Assembly: GCA_014529385.2 (NCBI GenBank)
Contig: CM043944.1
Location: 54,031,268 to 54,095,267 of the forward strand
Direction of reading: 5' to 3'
From: Adiantum capillus-veneris
Taxonomy: Eukaryota > Streptophyta > Polypodiopsida > Polypodiales > Pteridaceae
DNA: 64,000 bases
Below the pieces are notes generated by a model. The model was given only the letters and a program-made list of their open reading frames with translations. It searched no databases and was not told the DNA's origin. The first letter of the stretch is position 1, and each line of letters begins with the position of its first letter. This document shows positions 1 through 10,137 of the stretch, piece by piece. The position numbers were made by a program, and so were the translations under genes.

Positions 1-741
1 AAATGCTTCCATCGTTGTAGCTCATCACTCGATAGAGGAGAACTAGGTGTGGAGGTTAACATTACACTACCATCATTGGAGTGAGAAGGATCCCTCATTT
101 GTACATGGCTCCACACTTTGGAATATGCTTCATCATGCTCATATTTGCCTTTGAGAGAATCCAAAAATTCGCTACGAAGTTCCGTGAACAAGAGAGAATT
201 GATCTCCGGCATACAACTTAGAGCGTCAGCCACCACATTGTATCGTCCTTTACGATACCGAAGCTTGGTGTCATATTCCTGAAGAATCTGGGCCCACCTG
301 GCTTTCCGACCCTTCAAATCCGTTTGTTGTGTAAACCATTTGATGCTTTCATGGTCAAACACAATCTCAAACTGAGCACCATACAAATAATGCCGCCATG
401 TTTTTAAGGCAGAGACTATTGCATAGAGTTCGCGCTCATAAGCAGAGTAGTTTTGCTGAGCTGCATCAAGCTTCTTGCTTTCAAATGCAATTGGCTGTCC
501 ATCTTGTAACAGGACTGCTCCAATAGCACGGTCACTAGCATATGTTTCCAAAACGAATGGTTTCAAAGGATCTACAATAGCTAGTATGGGAGCTGTAGCT
601 AATGCATCCTTGAGCCTATCAAACTGTGCTGTTGAGCGGGTCCCCACTGAAAAGATTTGCCTTTGCCTTTAAGTTGATCCGTCATGGGAACAACAATATT
701 AGCATAGTTTTTAACGAACCTTCGGTAAAAACCTACAAATC
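1..741 (-). pseudogene. G1 RNase H and post-RNase H linker (partial)
   Basis: Translating the minus strand past the frameshift near 745-751 gives the end of the RT thumb (GFYRRFVKNYANI) and then a gypsy RNase H: ASDRAIGAVLLQDGQPIAFE, SAYERELYAIVSALKTWRHY, and further on a KGRYNVVADALS-type motif. RNase H removes genomic RNA from the RNA:DNA hybrid during reverse transcription. After the domain comes a linker (MPEINSLLFTELRSEF) that normally leads to the integrase zinc finger; that part is outside the window. A stop occurs within the linker between RT and RNase H in the conceptual frame. Identity as RNase H is firm; exact borders are approximate. Confidence 0.8.
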
Positions 742-1683
742 CTAAAAAATCTGTAACTCTTCTAGATTTTTAGGAGAAGACCGTTGCCGGATTGTATCCA
801 CTTTAGGTCGATCCATATATAGCCCATTAGCTAAAATAACATGCCCCAGATAGTGAATATCTTCTTTCAGAAAATCACACTTAGATTCCTTGGCATATAA
901 TTTATATGTCCATAACAATTCGAACACCTGCCTCAGATGTTGTAAGTGTTCTTCTTCAGAAGCACTGTAGACTAGAATGTCATCGAGAAAAACGATGACA
1001 CATTTGCCCAAGTACGGCTTCAAGACATTATCCATAAGTGTCATGAATGTTGCGGGCGCATTGGTTAACCCAAAGGGCATCACCAAGAACTCATAGTGTC
1101 CAAACCTTGTTCGGAATGCAGTTTTGGGTATATCAGCAAGTCGAATACGGACTTGGTGATAACCTGACCGCAAGTCTATTTTCATAAAAATACGAGCATG
1201 AGTGAGTTTGTCGAACAACTCATCTACTCATGGCAATGGGTGCTTGTTCTTAACCGTAACCGCATTTAAGCCACGGTAGTCTACGCACATGCGCATATTG
1301 CTGTCTTTTTTCTTCACTAATAGGATAGGAGAGGCCCATGGTGAAGAATTGGGTTGTATAAACCCTCTGCTAAGGTAGTCAGCAATCTGACGTTCCACCT
1401 CAGCAGCTTCAAAGTAACTCATACTGTAGGGCGGTTTACTGACAGGTTTACTACCTGCAACCACATCGATGCTATGTTGCACCGATCGTGTCGGCGGTAT
1501 TCTTGGTGGCAAATCATTAGGAAAAACATCTTGAAATTTCTTTAATAATTTTTGTAACTCACTAGCAATTTTTTCTTGTTTGGAAGTAGCCATTGGTGGA
1601 AGAGATGAGAGAGAAGCATGCAGCGTTGAGGAAGGTTCAACAGATTCAATGTTAGAGAGAAAATGAGACAATGAGTAACACAA
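742..1683 (-). pseudogene. G1 reverse transcriptase
   Basis: The minus strand reads the RT fingers and palm of a Ty3/gypsy element: a proline-rich entry segment ([20 protein letters not shown]), [46 protein letters not shown] and the catalytic FLDDILVYS, where the metal-binding Asp pair is intact. The domain is cut in-frame by TGA at 1228-1230 between HPLP and VDELFD; an Arg codon CGA is expected in that place (PLPRVDELFD in relatives), so a CGA-to-TGA transition is likely. The reading frame is lost in a homopolymer near 745-751. RT copies the element RNA into DNA; this copy cannot make an intact enzyme. Confidence 0.87.
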
Positions 1684-1716
1684 GAAAACTTGATCTATTT
1701 CATCATCAAAAACGAG

Positions 1717-2365
1717 CTACATAAGCTCAGCTGTACATATCAATGGTGAAGAAGGTACATCCTTCTCTCCTAACAACAACACATGTGCGCCATGGGATTC
1801 GAACATCAAGCTGTTGTGCTCATAGCTACGCTTCAATGATGGTCCTAGGCTATGCAACCATTCCCTACCAAGGACCACGTCTGCCCTCTCCATGTTCATA
1901 AACTGAAAATCCAAGGATATGGAGTAACCTTGTACTTCCAACAGAACAGCTCGGACTTGAGTATCCCAGATTTTGGTATCATGTCCATTCATCATTGCTA
2001 CCTTGTAGCGGTGGGTACTCGAAGTTTGAGGCAATTTGAGTTTTTTCACCAATCCGTAATTGATGAAATTGTGAGTAGCACCGTCATCTACCAAGATGCT
2101 CACCTTGTGCCCTTGCAGAGATCTGTGCATACGTACTAACTCATGTGGTTTGAAGGTCTGTTGCCACATGGAAGCTGTGAGACAACATTCATGCACCACC
2201 TTGGTGTGTGTTACTTCCACTATAGAGAATCGTGAGGAAGACTCAAGAGGCAGCAGTTGCACCATGTGCACTGCTTTCTCCCTACCATGAGGAGCAGATT
2301 TTCCCTTGGGACAATCCTTTTTGCTATGACCGCTTCCTAAACATTGAAAACATAATTTCTCTTTC
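1717..2365 (-). pseudogene. G1 zinc knuckle and aspartic protease
   Basis: At about 2300-2365 the minus strand encodes a retroviral-type knuckle, CFQCLGSGHSKKDC (CCHC spacing C-x2-C-x4-H-x4-C), used by Gag to bind genomic RNA. Next is the protease, with ILVDDGATHNFI as the active-site segment (DDG in place of the usual DSG), then VLGREWLHSLGP, matching the distal ILGxxWL motif of gypsy proteases. The frame ends at TAG 1717-1719 and then continues directly into the RT entry segment, so this stop is an internal nonsense mutation. The protease would cut the polyprotein into working parts. Confidence 0.8.
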
Positions 2366-2441
2366 TTAGCTTTATCAAAGTCCTCAGGAGAGAGAGGACC
2401 TCTAGACCCCTTTGGTTTTTTAGATGCTTCTGAATTGGCTA

Positions 2442-2906
2442 CTATACATTTTCTTTTATTGTGCCCATACTGTGTGCGTGTATTACCATGTGTATTAGTA
2501 GGAACGTGAGTATTATGTGCTTTCTTTTCATCTGGATCATCGAGATATGTGCTTTCACTATGGCTTCCTCAAGTGTTTTAGGGTCTTGGTTCTTGACGTG
2601 CTTCTTAAGTTCTGGTGTCAGACCACGTATAAATCCCCGTACTTGCTGAAAGTTATCTAATCCTTCCAACTTGAGGATAACATCCCGATAGTGAGATATA
2701 TATTCAAGTAATGATGGGTATTGGCACATGGAACACGTGTCCCTAGCCGTCCAATTCCGATTTGCCTCATTTGTAGGCAAAAATTCTTTGTGAAACATAG
2801 CTTCAAAAGTTGCCCAACTCTGTGGTATGATATTCTTCTCCTTGAGAGACATCCACCATTTGTAGGCCTTGCCTTCCAGAGTTAAGATCGTTTGCAATGC
2901 TCTGGC
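2442..2906 (-). pseudogene. G1 gag, C-terminal capsid part
   Basis: The translated segment contains LTLEGKAYKWWMSLKEKN, SWATFEAMFHKEFLP and LTPELKKHVKNQDPKTLEEA, the pattern of the retrotransposon Gag capsid domain of plant gypsy elements. It is preceded (to the right) by copia A1, which inserted at 2906/2907. Joining across A1 leads into the N-terminal gag at 8464-8971. A frame change separates this capsid part from the zinc knuckle near 2365-2442. Confidence 0.78.
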
Positions 2907-3127
2907 TGTTGGGATTAAAGCCCAAGTGGCCTCTTATGCGGATATGGCTGGCCGCCCGCCTAACTCACTTACCTCTAACTCTTTGTATATACTCACATAT
3001 ACTTTGTGAATACTAAGTTTAATTGGGAGATAACCCTTCTAACAGTTCTCTGCGTACTGTACTGTGTAAGCTCACTGTGTGTGTGTGTGTGTGAGAGAGT
3101 CGACCCACGCTCCGCTCCGCGACTTCA
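2907..3127 (+). repeat. A1 5' LTR
   Basis: It begins TGTTGGGATTAAAGCCC and ends ...CGACTTCA, followed by the primer-binding site. It holds a TATA-like GTATATAC near 2985-2995 and a (GT)n/GA tract near 3076-3098. At 221 bp it is a short LTR for a copia element. The 3' copy at 8245-8463 is almost identical. Confidence 0.95.
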
Positions 3128-3129
3128 AT

Positions 3130-3143
3130 TGGTATCAGAGCCT
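3130..3143 (+). other. A1 primer-binding site, initiator tRNA-Met
   Basis: TGGTATCAGAGCC starts three bases after the 5' LTR. This is the standard complement of the 3' end of plant initiator tRNA-Met and primes minus-strand DNA synthesis. Confidence 0.93.
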
Positions 3144-3584
3144 TGGTTCAGTGCGGTTTTGCGCAATCGCGCGCGCGCGCACTTTTCCGACAGATTCTGG
3201 ATCCGGAGTTCGAAAATTCACACTCGACGTTCCGGGAGCGTTTCCAGCAGGCGACCTGCGGTTTTACCCCCCTTTCGAAGCCGTTTATGCCCTCAGAATT
3301 TCGTTCTGAGCACTACAGCAGAAGATAGATTTTAGCCGCAAAGAAATCCGTCTTGTGTAGATTGGAAAGCAGGAGGTGGCCGACATCAATATCGGCATCG
3401 ACATACATCACTCATTAGTCTTCAGAGCATCATCTATAGACCAGGTACACATATATATCATCAGATATATATATTGCAGTCTGCATTGTTACTTCTTGTG
3501 CTTGCCAGGTTCCAGGGGAGGTGTGGCCATACGACGGCTTGACACCATTGGCATGTATTGCAGATTGATGTACTGTGATTGTGG

Positions 3585-3631
3585 GTCTGCTAGTTGTGAG
3601 TCACGCTAGCAGACAGACTGCCGCAGCGGTC
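3585..3631 (+). other. A1 leader: two adjacent conserved hairpins
   Basis: Hairpin 1 has a perfect 9-bp stem, GTCTGCTAG (3585-3593) with CTAGCAGAC (3606-3614); its 12-nt loop contains GTGAGTCAC. Hairpin 2 pairs GACTGC (3616-3621) with GCGGTC (3626-3631) around loop CGCA, with one G-U pair. The same two hairpins occur in A2 at 31970-32014 with paired substitutions. The leader position suggests an RNA role such as packaging or dimerisation; that role is inferred. Confidence 0.7.
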
Positions 3632-4032
3632 ATAGGACAGTGATTGGTCTATTATAGGATGTATGCTAGTTCTGGGCAGTTTGCTGAGCCATCTGAGAGG
3701 GACGTGTGTGAGGTTTTTTGAAGCCAAGCACTGGGGGCTGGGTTACCCAGTGTGAGGTGGATTAGGTTGCTGGAGTTCCCCTCTACACGCATCCTCTTCG
3801 GCGACTTTTATCCCTTAGGATGTATGACTTTGTGTAGACACTGGATTGCATCTTATGCTTCAGGCCGTTGAGGCATTGTTCAGGGTTCAGTCTTGAGACA
3901 GATACAGGTTCTGTCATCGCCCAGAGAGGAGACAATGTATGCTTACAGGACAACATATTACAGAGATTTTTTAGATTTGTCACTGGTCAGCTATTTATGA
4001 TTGTTTTTTGAGCTATCTTTTGGTTCCCAGAG

Positions 4033-4175
4033 CTCAGTTTATAGGGGAGACTCTGTCAAAAATTTTCAAAATACTGACAGTTCCTGAGGAGAGGTGTTAA
4101 GCTTGTTGATTACAGCTTGTTTACTTTGTACAGAGGCCAGTTTACAGGGGAAACTCTGCCGGATTTTTCTCAGGA
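4033..4175 (+). repeat. A1 leader motif pair (ACTCTG boxes)
   Basis: Two copies of a CAGTTTAYAGGGGARACTCTG motif, about 104 bases apart (near 4034-4055 and 4138-4160), precede the gag ATG at 4194. Related pairs occur in the leaders of A2, D1 and D2, while A3 has one. Confidence 0.7.
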
Positions 4176-4193
4176 GTAAGCAGTTTGGCAGAT

Positions 4194-7100
4194 ATGGCAT
4201 CTTCTCAAAGTGAGACTCTTTACAACATAAAGAAGCTGGATGGCACAAACTTTCCATTCTGGAAGAAGCAGATTTGGCAGGTTTTGGTGCAGAAAAAAAC
4301 AAGTGAAGCCACTGAAGCTCAAAGGGGAGAGACCAGAAGGTATGGCTGAAGATGAGTGGGAAGAGCTTGACGAGTTAGCTTGTTCCACAATCATGCTAAC
4401 ACTGGCAGAAAATGTTTACTTCAACGTAGCAGAAGAGACTACAGCGTATGGCGTATGGCAAAAGCTATGTGGTATGTACGAGAAACAAAGTGCTGCTTCT
4501 CAGATTTACTGGCTCAAGAAATTGGTGGATTTGAAGATGAAGGAAGGGACAGCCATGTCAAATCATCTGAATGAATTTCACACAATTTTCAGCCAATTAA
4601 CAGCACAGGAGATAGTCTTTCCAGATTCAGTGAAGGCTATGTTTCTCTTAATCACTTTGCCAGAGAGTTGGGATGCTTTTCGTACAGCGTTAAGTAATTC
4701 TGTCGCGCCAGAAGGTCTTACAAGTGCCAATGTAGAAGGCAGCTTGCTCACAGAGGAAGTGAACAGGAAGAACATTGACAAAGGCAAAGGCAATAGTGCT
4801 TTGGTCGTTCGAGGGAGACAACAGTTTAAAGAGAAGAAGGGTAAGAAGGCACAAAACCGAAGTAAGTCTCGTGATTCGAAGTCAAAGGATGACATAGAAT
4901 GCTACCATTGTGGCAAGAAGGGTCACATGAAGCGAGATTGTACGAAGTGGAAACAAGAAAAAGGAAAAACAAAGAGTTCTGAGCAAGATGAAAAGAAGAG
5001 TTCAGTGAAGATTGAAGAGGTGAATGTCACAGGATCTGGTTCAGACAGTGATTCTGGTTTAGCATCTGGTGACATCTTCCTTACAAGCAATCTTGATTCT
5101 GTTTTCTTGACTGCAGAGGATGGACATGCTATGAGTGATTGGATTATCGACTCAGGGGCATCTTTACATGTTTCTCCGCACAAAGAGTGGTTTACATCAT
5201 ATGTGGCTACTAAAGATTATGTCAGACTTGGCAATGAGCAGGTTTGTGACATACTTGGAGTGGGAGATGTGCAGTTGAAGTTTCAGAATGGCTCTTCTTT
5301 ATGGCTCAAGAATGTCAGACATGTTCCAGCAATCCGAAAGAACTTGATTAGTACAGGGAAGTTGGATGATGCGGGTTATGTGACAGTTTTTGGGAACAGC
5401 GCTTGGAAGATCTCCAAAGGTTCGATGACTGTAGCACATGGCAGCAAGTTAGGAACTCTGTACACTTTACATGTTTCAGAGGTTAAAAACCATGTAATTA
5501 ATGTGATTGAGCAGCCAAGTGTGTCACTGTGGCATCGTAGGTTGGGACATATGTCAAAAAGAGGAATGGAAATACTTTCTCATTATGGTTATTTGCCTGG
5601 CTTTTCATTTCAAGATTTCTAGTTTTGTGAGCATTGTGTTTATGGTAAGCAAACACAGGAACCGCACAGATCAAAGAGGAATCGTAGGGACGAACGGTTA
5701 GCTCTTGTACACAGTGATCTATGCGGACCAATGCCTAGTTTGTCACTAGGGGGAGCAGCGTACTTTTGTACATTCATAGATGACTATTCTCGCAAAGTAT
5801 GGGTTTACTTCTTGAAGCACAAGGATGAGGTGCTCAAGGTCTTTAAGACATTCTTGCAGCTGGTGGAGAATCAGAGTGGTCAGAAGCTGAAGTGCTTGAG
5901 AACTGACAATGGTGGAGAGTACGTTTCCAAAGCTTTTCAAGACTTTTGTGAAGCAAAAGGGATTAAGCGGGAACTTACTGCACCATATAATCCTTCACAG
6001 AATGGGGTTGCAGAACGTATGAATAGGACCATACAAGAGAAGGTCAGAAGCATGTTGTCAAATGCTGAGTTGCCTGATGGATTTTGGGCGGAAGCAGTGG
6101 CTATAGCAGTCCATTTGATCAACAGGTCTCCTAGTAGGGTTCTGGATAAGAGTGCAGTGGCCGAGATGCTATGGACAGGCAAGGCACCTTCGTATAAGCA
6201 TCTCTGAGTCTTTGGTTGTGAAGCTTATAGCCATATTCCTAAGGAGTTCAGAAATAAGTTAGAACCAAAGAGCAAGAAGTGTATATTTCTTGGCTATGGA
6301 GAATCGGGCGAGATGGGTTACCGGCTTTGGGATCCTGAGTCTAGAAAGCTTATTCGTAGCAATGATGTGCATTTCAATGAAGCCAAGTTTCACGCTAAGC
6401 CAGAGAAGACAGAGGAGATCAGAAGAGTTGTCTTCAGGGAAGATGGACCTAGTGCTAGCACATCAAGACAGCATGGTCAGGCTCAGGAACAGCCTATAGT
6501 GGCTAGAGAGGCAGAATCAGTTGTGGTGAGACATTCTGAGCGTGTCTCCAAACCACCTGATCGTTATGTGCCATCTCTAAATTATGTCATGCTCACAGAT
6601 TGCGGAGAACCATCTTGTTACAAGGAAGCATTACAAGTGGTTGACTCGAAAAAATGGCAGTTGGCCATGCAGTCAGAGATGACAGCTCTGCATAAAAACC
6701 AGACATGGAAGTTGGTTAAATTACCACAGGGCAAAAAGGCTCTACCTTGTAAATGGGTTTACAGGTATAAGATCACCGCTCATGATAGTCAGCCAAAGTA
6801 CAAAGCAAGGCTTGTTGCCAAGGGCTTTAAGCAAGAACAAGGCATTGACTTTGATGAAGTCTTCTCTCCAGTGGTCAAGATGACTACATTGAGATGCTTT
6901 CTTGCATTGGTTGCTATATTGGATTTGGTGTTGCACCAAATGGATGTCAAGACAGCGTTCTTGCATGGTGATTTAGATGTGGAAATTTACATGCAGCAGC
7001 CAGAAGGGTTTGTTGAGAAAGGCATGGAACATTTGGTATGCCAGTTGTTAAAGAGTCTTTATGGCTTAAAACAATCACCGAGGGCATGGTACCATAAGTT

Positions 7101-8160
7101 CCACCAGTTTATGCTTTCTCAAGGCTACAAACGTAGTGAGTTCGATCACTGTCTATATACAAAGAAGGCTAAGGATGGCAGTTGGCTGATCCTTATTTTG
7201 TATGTGGATGACATGTTGATTGCTGGCAAACACTTGGAAGAAATTTCAGCTTTGAAGTCAAAGATGGCAAAATCGTTTGACATGAAAGACATGGGTGAGG
7301 CAAGTCATATACTTGGTATGCGCATTGAGAGAGACAGATCAAAGAAGTTGATTTGGTTATCTCAAATAGAGTATATTGACAAGGTTTTGCAACGTTTCAA
7401 TATGGAGAAGGGAAAGGCATTGAGTGTTCCATTGCCACCATATGTGAAACTTAGCAAACAAGATTGTCCCGTGTCTGAGGAAGAAAAGGCTGAAATGGAT
7501 AAGATTCCATATGCGTCTGCAGTGGGTAGTTTGATGTATGCAATGATTGCTACACGTCCGGATATTGCATTTGCAGTGGGAGTGGTTAGCAGATATATGT
7601 CAAATCCTGGCAAGAAACATTGGGAGGCAGTGAAAGGTATCATGAGATACTTAAAACATACAAAGAGTATGCGCATATGCTATGGTAGTCAAGATTTGAG
7701 TGTCAGAGGATACACTGACTCAGATTATGCAGGAGACTTGGATAAGAGGAGATCTACATCAGGCTATGTCTTTACATTGGCTAGAGGTGCCATATCATGG
7801 CGATCTCGATTACAAGATTGTGTTACGCAGTCTACTACAGAAGCTGAGTATGTTGCAGCAAATGAGGCATGCAAAGAAGCTATTTGGCTTGGTAGATTGG
7901 TTGTAGACTTGGGAATCAAAGTAGATATGCCAGAGTTATATTGTGATAGTCAAAGTGCTATACAATTGGCAAAGAATCCAGTGTTCCATTCGAAGACTAA
8001 GCATATTGATGTCAAATATCACTTCATTAGGGAAGTACTTGAAGACAAGCAGATACAACTGCTGAAGATCCACACCAAGGACAATCCTGCTGATCTACTC
8101 ACAAAGGGACTTCCAGGAGAGGGCTTTGTGCATTTTCGTGAGTTATTGGGCATTGGATAG
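4194..8160 (+). pseudogene. A1 gag-pol polyprotein, disrupted
   Basis: The start ATG at 4194 opens MASSQSETLYNIKKLDGTNF, the same start as in A2 and A3. An extra A in the run 4293-4299 shifts the frame; the next frame continues the Gag UBN2-type domain. The CCHC knuckle CYHCGKKGHMKRDC is near 4901-4942, protease WIIDSGASLHVSP near 5140-5180, LWHRRLGHMS (pre-integrase) near 5530, integrase with SDLCGPM, RTDNGGEY and NGVAERMNR from about 5710 to 6100, RT with VKTAFLHGD and LYVDDMLIAGK from about 6690 to 7400, and RNase H with YTDSDYAGD near 7710 and KHIDVKYHFIRE near 8000. TAG at 5620-5622 and TGA at 6205-6207 (AGA in A2 and A3) are nonsense mutations. It ends at TAG 8158-8160. About 1322 codons if unbroken, a normal copia length. 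Confidence 0.93.
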
Positions 8161-8170
8161 ATGGCAGCCA

Positions 8171-8206
8171 TGTAAATCTTTGTACATTTATGTTCATAGA
8201 TTTACA
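8171..8206 (+). other. A1 3' untranslated hairpin
   Basis: TGTAAATCT (8171-8179) and AGATTTACA (8198-8206) form a perfect 9-bp inverted repeat with an 18-base loop, directly after the pol stop codon. No equivalent was seen in A2 or A3. Confidence 0.55.
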
Positions 8207-8209
8207 ATT

Positions 8210-8267
8210 ACTTAAAGTGCCACATTGGACTTTAAGTGGGAGGTTGTTGGGATTAAAGCCCAAGTGG
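8210..8267 (+). other. A1 polypurine tract in overlapping inverted repeats
   Basis: ACTTAAAGT (8210-8218) and ACTTTAAGT (8229-8237) form a 9-bp hairpin just before the polypurine tract GGGAGG (8238-8243). The arm at 8220-8235 can also pair with TTAAAGCCCAAGTGG (8253-8267) inside the LTR, with a bulge and a mismatch, which would place the tract and LTR start in the loop. The same arrangement is present in A2, A3 and D1. Confidence 0.7.
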
Positions 8268-8463
8268 CCTCTTATGCGGATATGGCTGGCCGCCCGCCTA
8301 ACTCACTTACCTCTAACTCTTTGTATATACTCACATATACTTTGTGAATACTAAGTTTAATTGGGAGATAACCCTTCTAATAGTTCTCTGCGTACTGTAC
8401 TGTGTAAGCTCACTGTGTGTGTGTGTGTGAGAGATTCGACCCACGCTCCGCTCCGCGACTTCA
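8245..8463 (+). repeat. A1 3' LTR
   Basis: It starts TGTTGGGATT right after the polypurine tract and ends TTCA at 8463. Compared with the 5' LTR it has two substitutions and a GT tract shorter by one unit. The next bases, CTGACTGCG, return to G1 gag. Confidence 0.95.
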
Positions 8464-8971
8464 CTGACTGCGTCTGGAGTATGCCGTAAGGCGTGAATTT
8501 CATCCCACTTGCTGAGAAAGATATTCGTTGCATCCTTATTGCGGTCTCGGTCTTCTCCCTTAAAAGTCAATGGTTTGGTGTTTTTCAACAACTTATCCAC
8601 CTCTTTTGCAGTGAGAGTGTGCAAAGTATCAGCAGTTGGACCTTGTCCTTGATTAGAAGGGCCTTGCCCCTATGTAGCAACGTCCTCATGCATGTGCATG
8701 TTAGCAGGACCCTTGGACTGTTGTTGCATTAATTGGATCACTAACTGGATGATTTAGTGACGTTTTCATTTAAAGATTTAAAATTTCCTTCCATGAGTGA
8801 TATGCGTGTCTGAAGTGTACGAAATTCTTGAATGTCGAGCAATTCATAGGTGTCGTCACCTGTCGTAGCATCGTGGACACTCTCCATGAGAGCATCCAAC
8901 TGAGAGCCATCATGGGCAGGATCAGGCGTATTTTGCTCGAAATCAAAAGTCATATTGATATTTGAATCCAT
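8464..8971 (-). pseudogene. G1 gag, N-terminal part
   Basis: The likely Gag start is the ATG at 8971-8969 (MDSNINMTFDFEQNTPDPAH), which follows a non-coding leader. The frame contains an acidic, coiled-coil-like stretch (LQTRISLMEGNFKSLNENV) and is stopped at 8741-8743. It continues past further stops into VDKLLKNTKPLTFKGEDRDR and NIFLSKWDEIHALRHTPDA, which is the entry to the capsid domain, and stops at the right border of copia A1. Continuity with 2442-2906 once A1 is removed is the main evidence that both belong to G1. Confidence 0.72.
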
Positions 8972-9046
8972 GGCGACACAGTGTAGTACAAGGAATAGAA
9001 AGAAAAATACATGATGTACCACAACTGGTAAATACTGATAAAGAAT

Positions 9047-9060
9047 CCCCTTGATACCGG
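9047..9060 (-). other. Possible G1 primer-binding site
   Basis: On the minus strand CCGGTATCAAGGGG resembles the initiator tRNA-Met binding site but with several differences. It lies about 80 bases upstream of the G1 gag ATG, so it could be a decayed priming site; a second, better candidate is at 9781-9796. Confidence 0.3.
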
Positions 9061-9780
9061 TAATTAGCCTTGCTAATTTCGTTCATGCTCCAATTGCCAC
9101 TGAGGATGTAATCTTGCTCCGGCTTTCAAGAAAACAATTCAATAGTGTAGGTGTGTTTGCCTTGAGCACCCGTACTGCACTTGGTTGGTGTATTCTGGAT
9201 AACTTGCCGATGACTTGAATGAAGGTACGAAACACGAATATGCAGGATACGCAGCAGAAAATAGCACCTTGCCTTTATTTTTCCCGGCCTTGCCCTAGCT
9301 TGGCTCTGTCGGATTTCCTAGCTTCACGAAGCTTCACAAGAGGGAGGGGGTGGGGGGGGTACCCCACTATGTGTACCGTCCCTTGGTTGGTGAAAAAACG
9401 TGTGGCCACTAACCCCAAATGGGTTGGGCGCCCACCGGGTGTTAAAAAAAAACTCTTCACAGGCTATGGTGGCCCACAGACAGCGTGAGGGGCGAGCTAT
9501 TTGCTCACCCCGCCTTCGATGATGGTCAAGAGCCTCTGTGTCCGGCACGTGAAATGCTCCTCACACCTGCGCAATGCCATCAAGCCCGAGAGGGTGCGAT
9601 TTGCTGCAGGTCGCTTGTCGACCCCTTGCCCTCGCAAGCGGTGTTGCCCATGCCGTCGGCTTTGTCGTCCTCCTCACAGGGGGTGAGCACCACGGCCTCA
9701 GTGACCCCGACATGCAAAAGCATGCAAGAAGTTGTGTGGATCTCCAACACCATGACTGTGCCTTCCCAAAATTAGAAACC
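9061..9780. other. Unassigned repeat-like interval
   Basis: No protein domain was recognised on either strand. The stretch is fairly GC-rich with short G and C runs (for example near 9342-9362). It lies between two primer-site-like sequences on the minus strand, so it may be leader or LTR of G1 or of another gypsy element. Short open frames here show no family motif. Confidence 0.4.
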
Positions 9781-9900
9781 TTGCTCTTGATACCAATGTT
9801 AGACAAGGGGAACTAGAACCTAGGAATCCACCTCCCAACCACCACTATATAGCATGGCTCCTAGCCCTTTGCCCTAGTTGGACTCCCTTTCCACACTGCC
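9781..9900 (-). mobile_element. Possible gypsy LTR end with primer-binding site
   Basis: Minus strand TTGGTATCAAGAGCAA (9781-9796) directly follows ...CTTGTCTAACA, the reverse complement of TGTTAGACAAG starting at 9797. An LTR ending in CA followed by a TGGTATCA-type site is the expected gypsy 5' boundary. The LTR would extend right from 9797; its far end was not found. Confidence 0.4.
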
Positions 9901-10137
9901 TAGCCCTGCCTTGCCCTTGTCTAGTCCGGCATTGCCGTCATCCTGACAAAGACGAAAACACGAAGGAAGAGATCGCAAAAAGCAGCGAAGTCAAACCCCA
10001 GTTCAAAGACCAACATAGGAATTGGTGACGACCCTGTATATATGAACGACATTGAAGAGGATTCTGATTTAGGTGAAACCATGGAGACCATAACGACCAT
10101 TAAGAAAGAAACCGACAAGGAAGATCGTTAAGAGTCA

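Larger units (their letters stand above)
1..2906 (-). mobile_element. Ty3/gypsy element G1, pol and part of gag (chromovirus-like), runs off left edge
   Basis: Reading leftwards from 2906, this minus-strand segment encodes gag, a CCHC zinc knuckle, a retropepsin-like protease, reverse transcriptase and RNase H, the usual Ty3/gypsy order. It ends at the left edge in the linker before integrase. The gag N-terminal part continues at 8464-8971, beyond the copia element A1, so the two parts are one element split by A1. The frame is broken several times: TAG at 1717-1719, TGA at 1228-1230 and a frameshift in the T/A run near 745-751. It is therefore a dead copy. RT style (SGYHQVRI, MPFGLTNAPATF, LDDILVYS) suits a plant chromovirus, but integrase and chromodomain lie outside the window, so the lineage is inferred. 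Confidence 0.88.
2907..8463 (+). mobile_element. Ty1/copia element A1 (Tork/Tnt1-like), full length, youngest copy
   Basis: This is a complete LTR retrotransposon of 5557 bp: 5' LTR (TG...CA), initiator tRNA-Met primer-binding site, about 1.07 kb leader, one gag-pol reading frame, polypurine tract and 3' LTR. Domain order (Gag, protease, integrase, RT, RNase H) is copia. The LTRs differ by only two substitutions and one GT-repeat unit over about 219 bp, so insertion was recent. It interrupts gag of gypsy G1. The flanks are CTGGC (2902-2906) and CTGAC (8464-8468), a 5-bp target duplication with one difference. Despite its youth the coding frame has one frameshift and two stops. Confidence 0.95.

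Noticed and set aside
3596-3604. GTGAGTCAC as a GCN4/AP-1-type DNA site
   Set aside because: It fits the TGAGTCA core, but its place in the loop of a hairpin with paired changes makes an RNA role more likely; a DNA-binding role cannot be excluded.
9485-9816. Several overlapping frames of 60-96 codons
   Set aside because: GC-rich sequence with mutually overlapping open frames on both strands and no motif.
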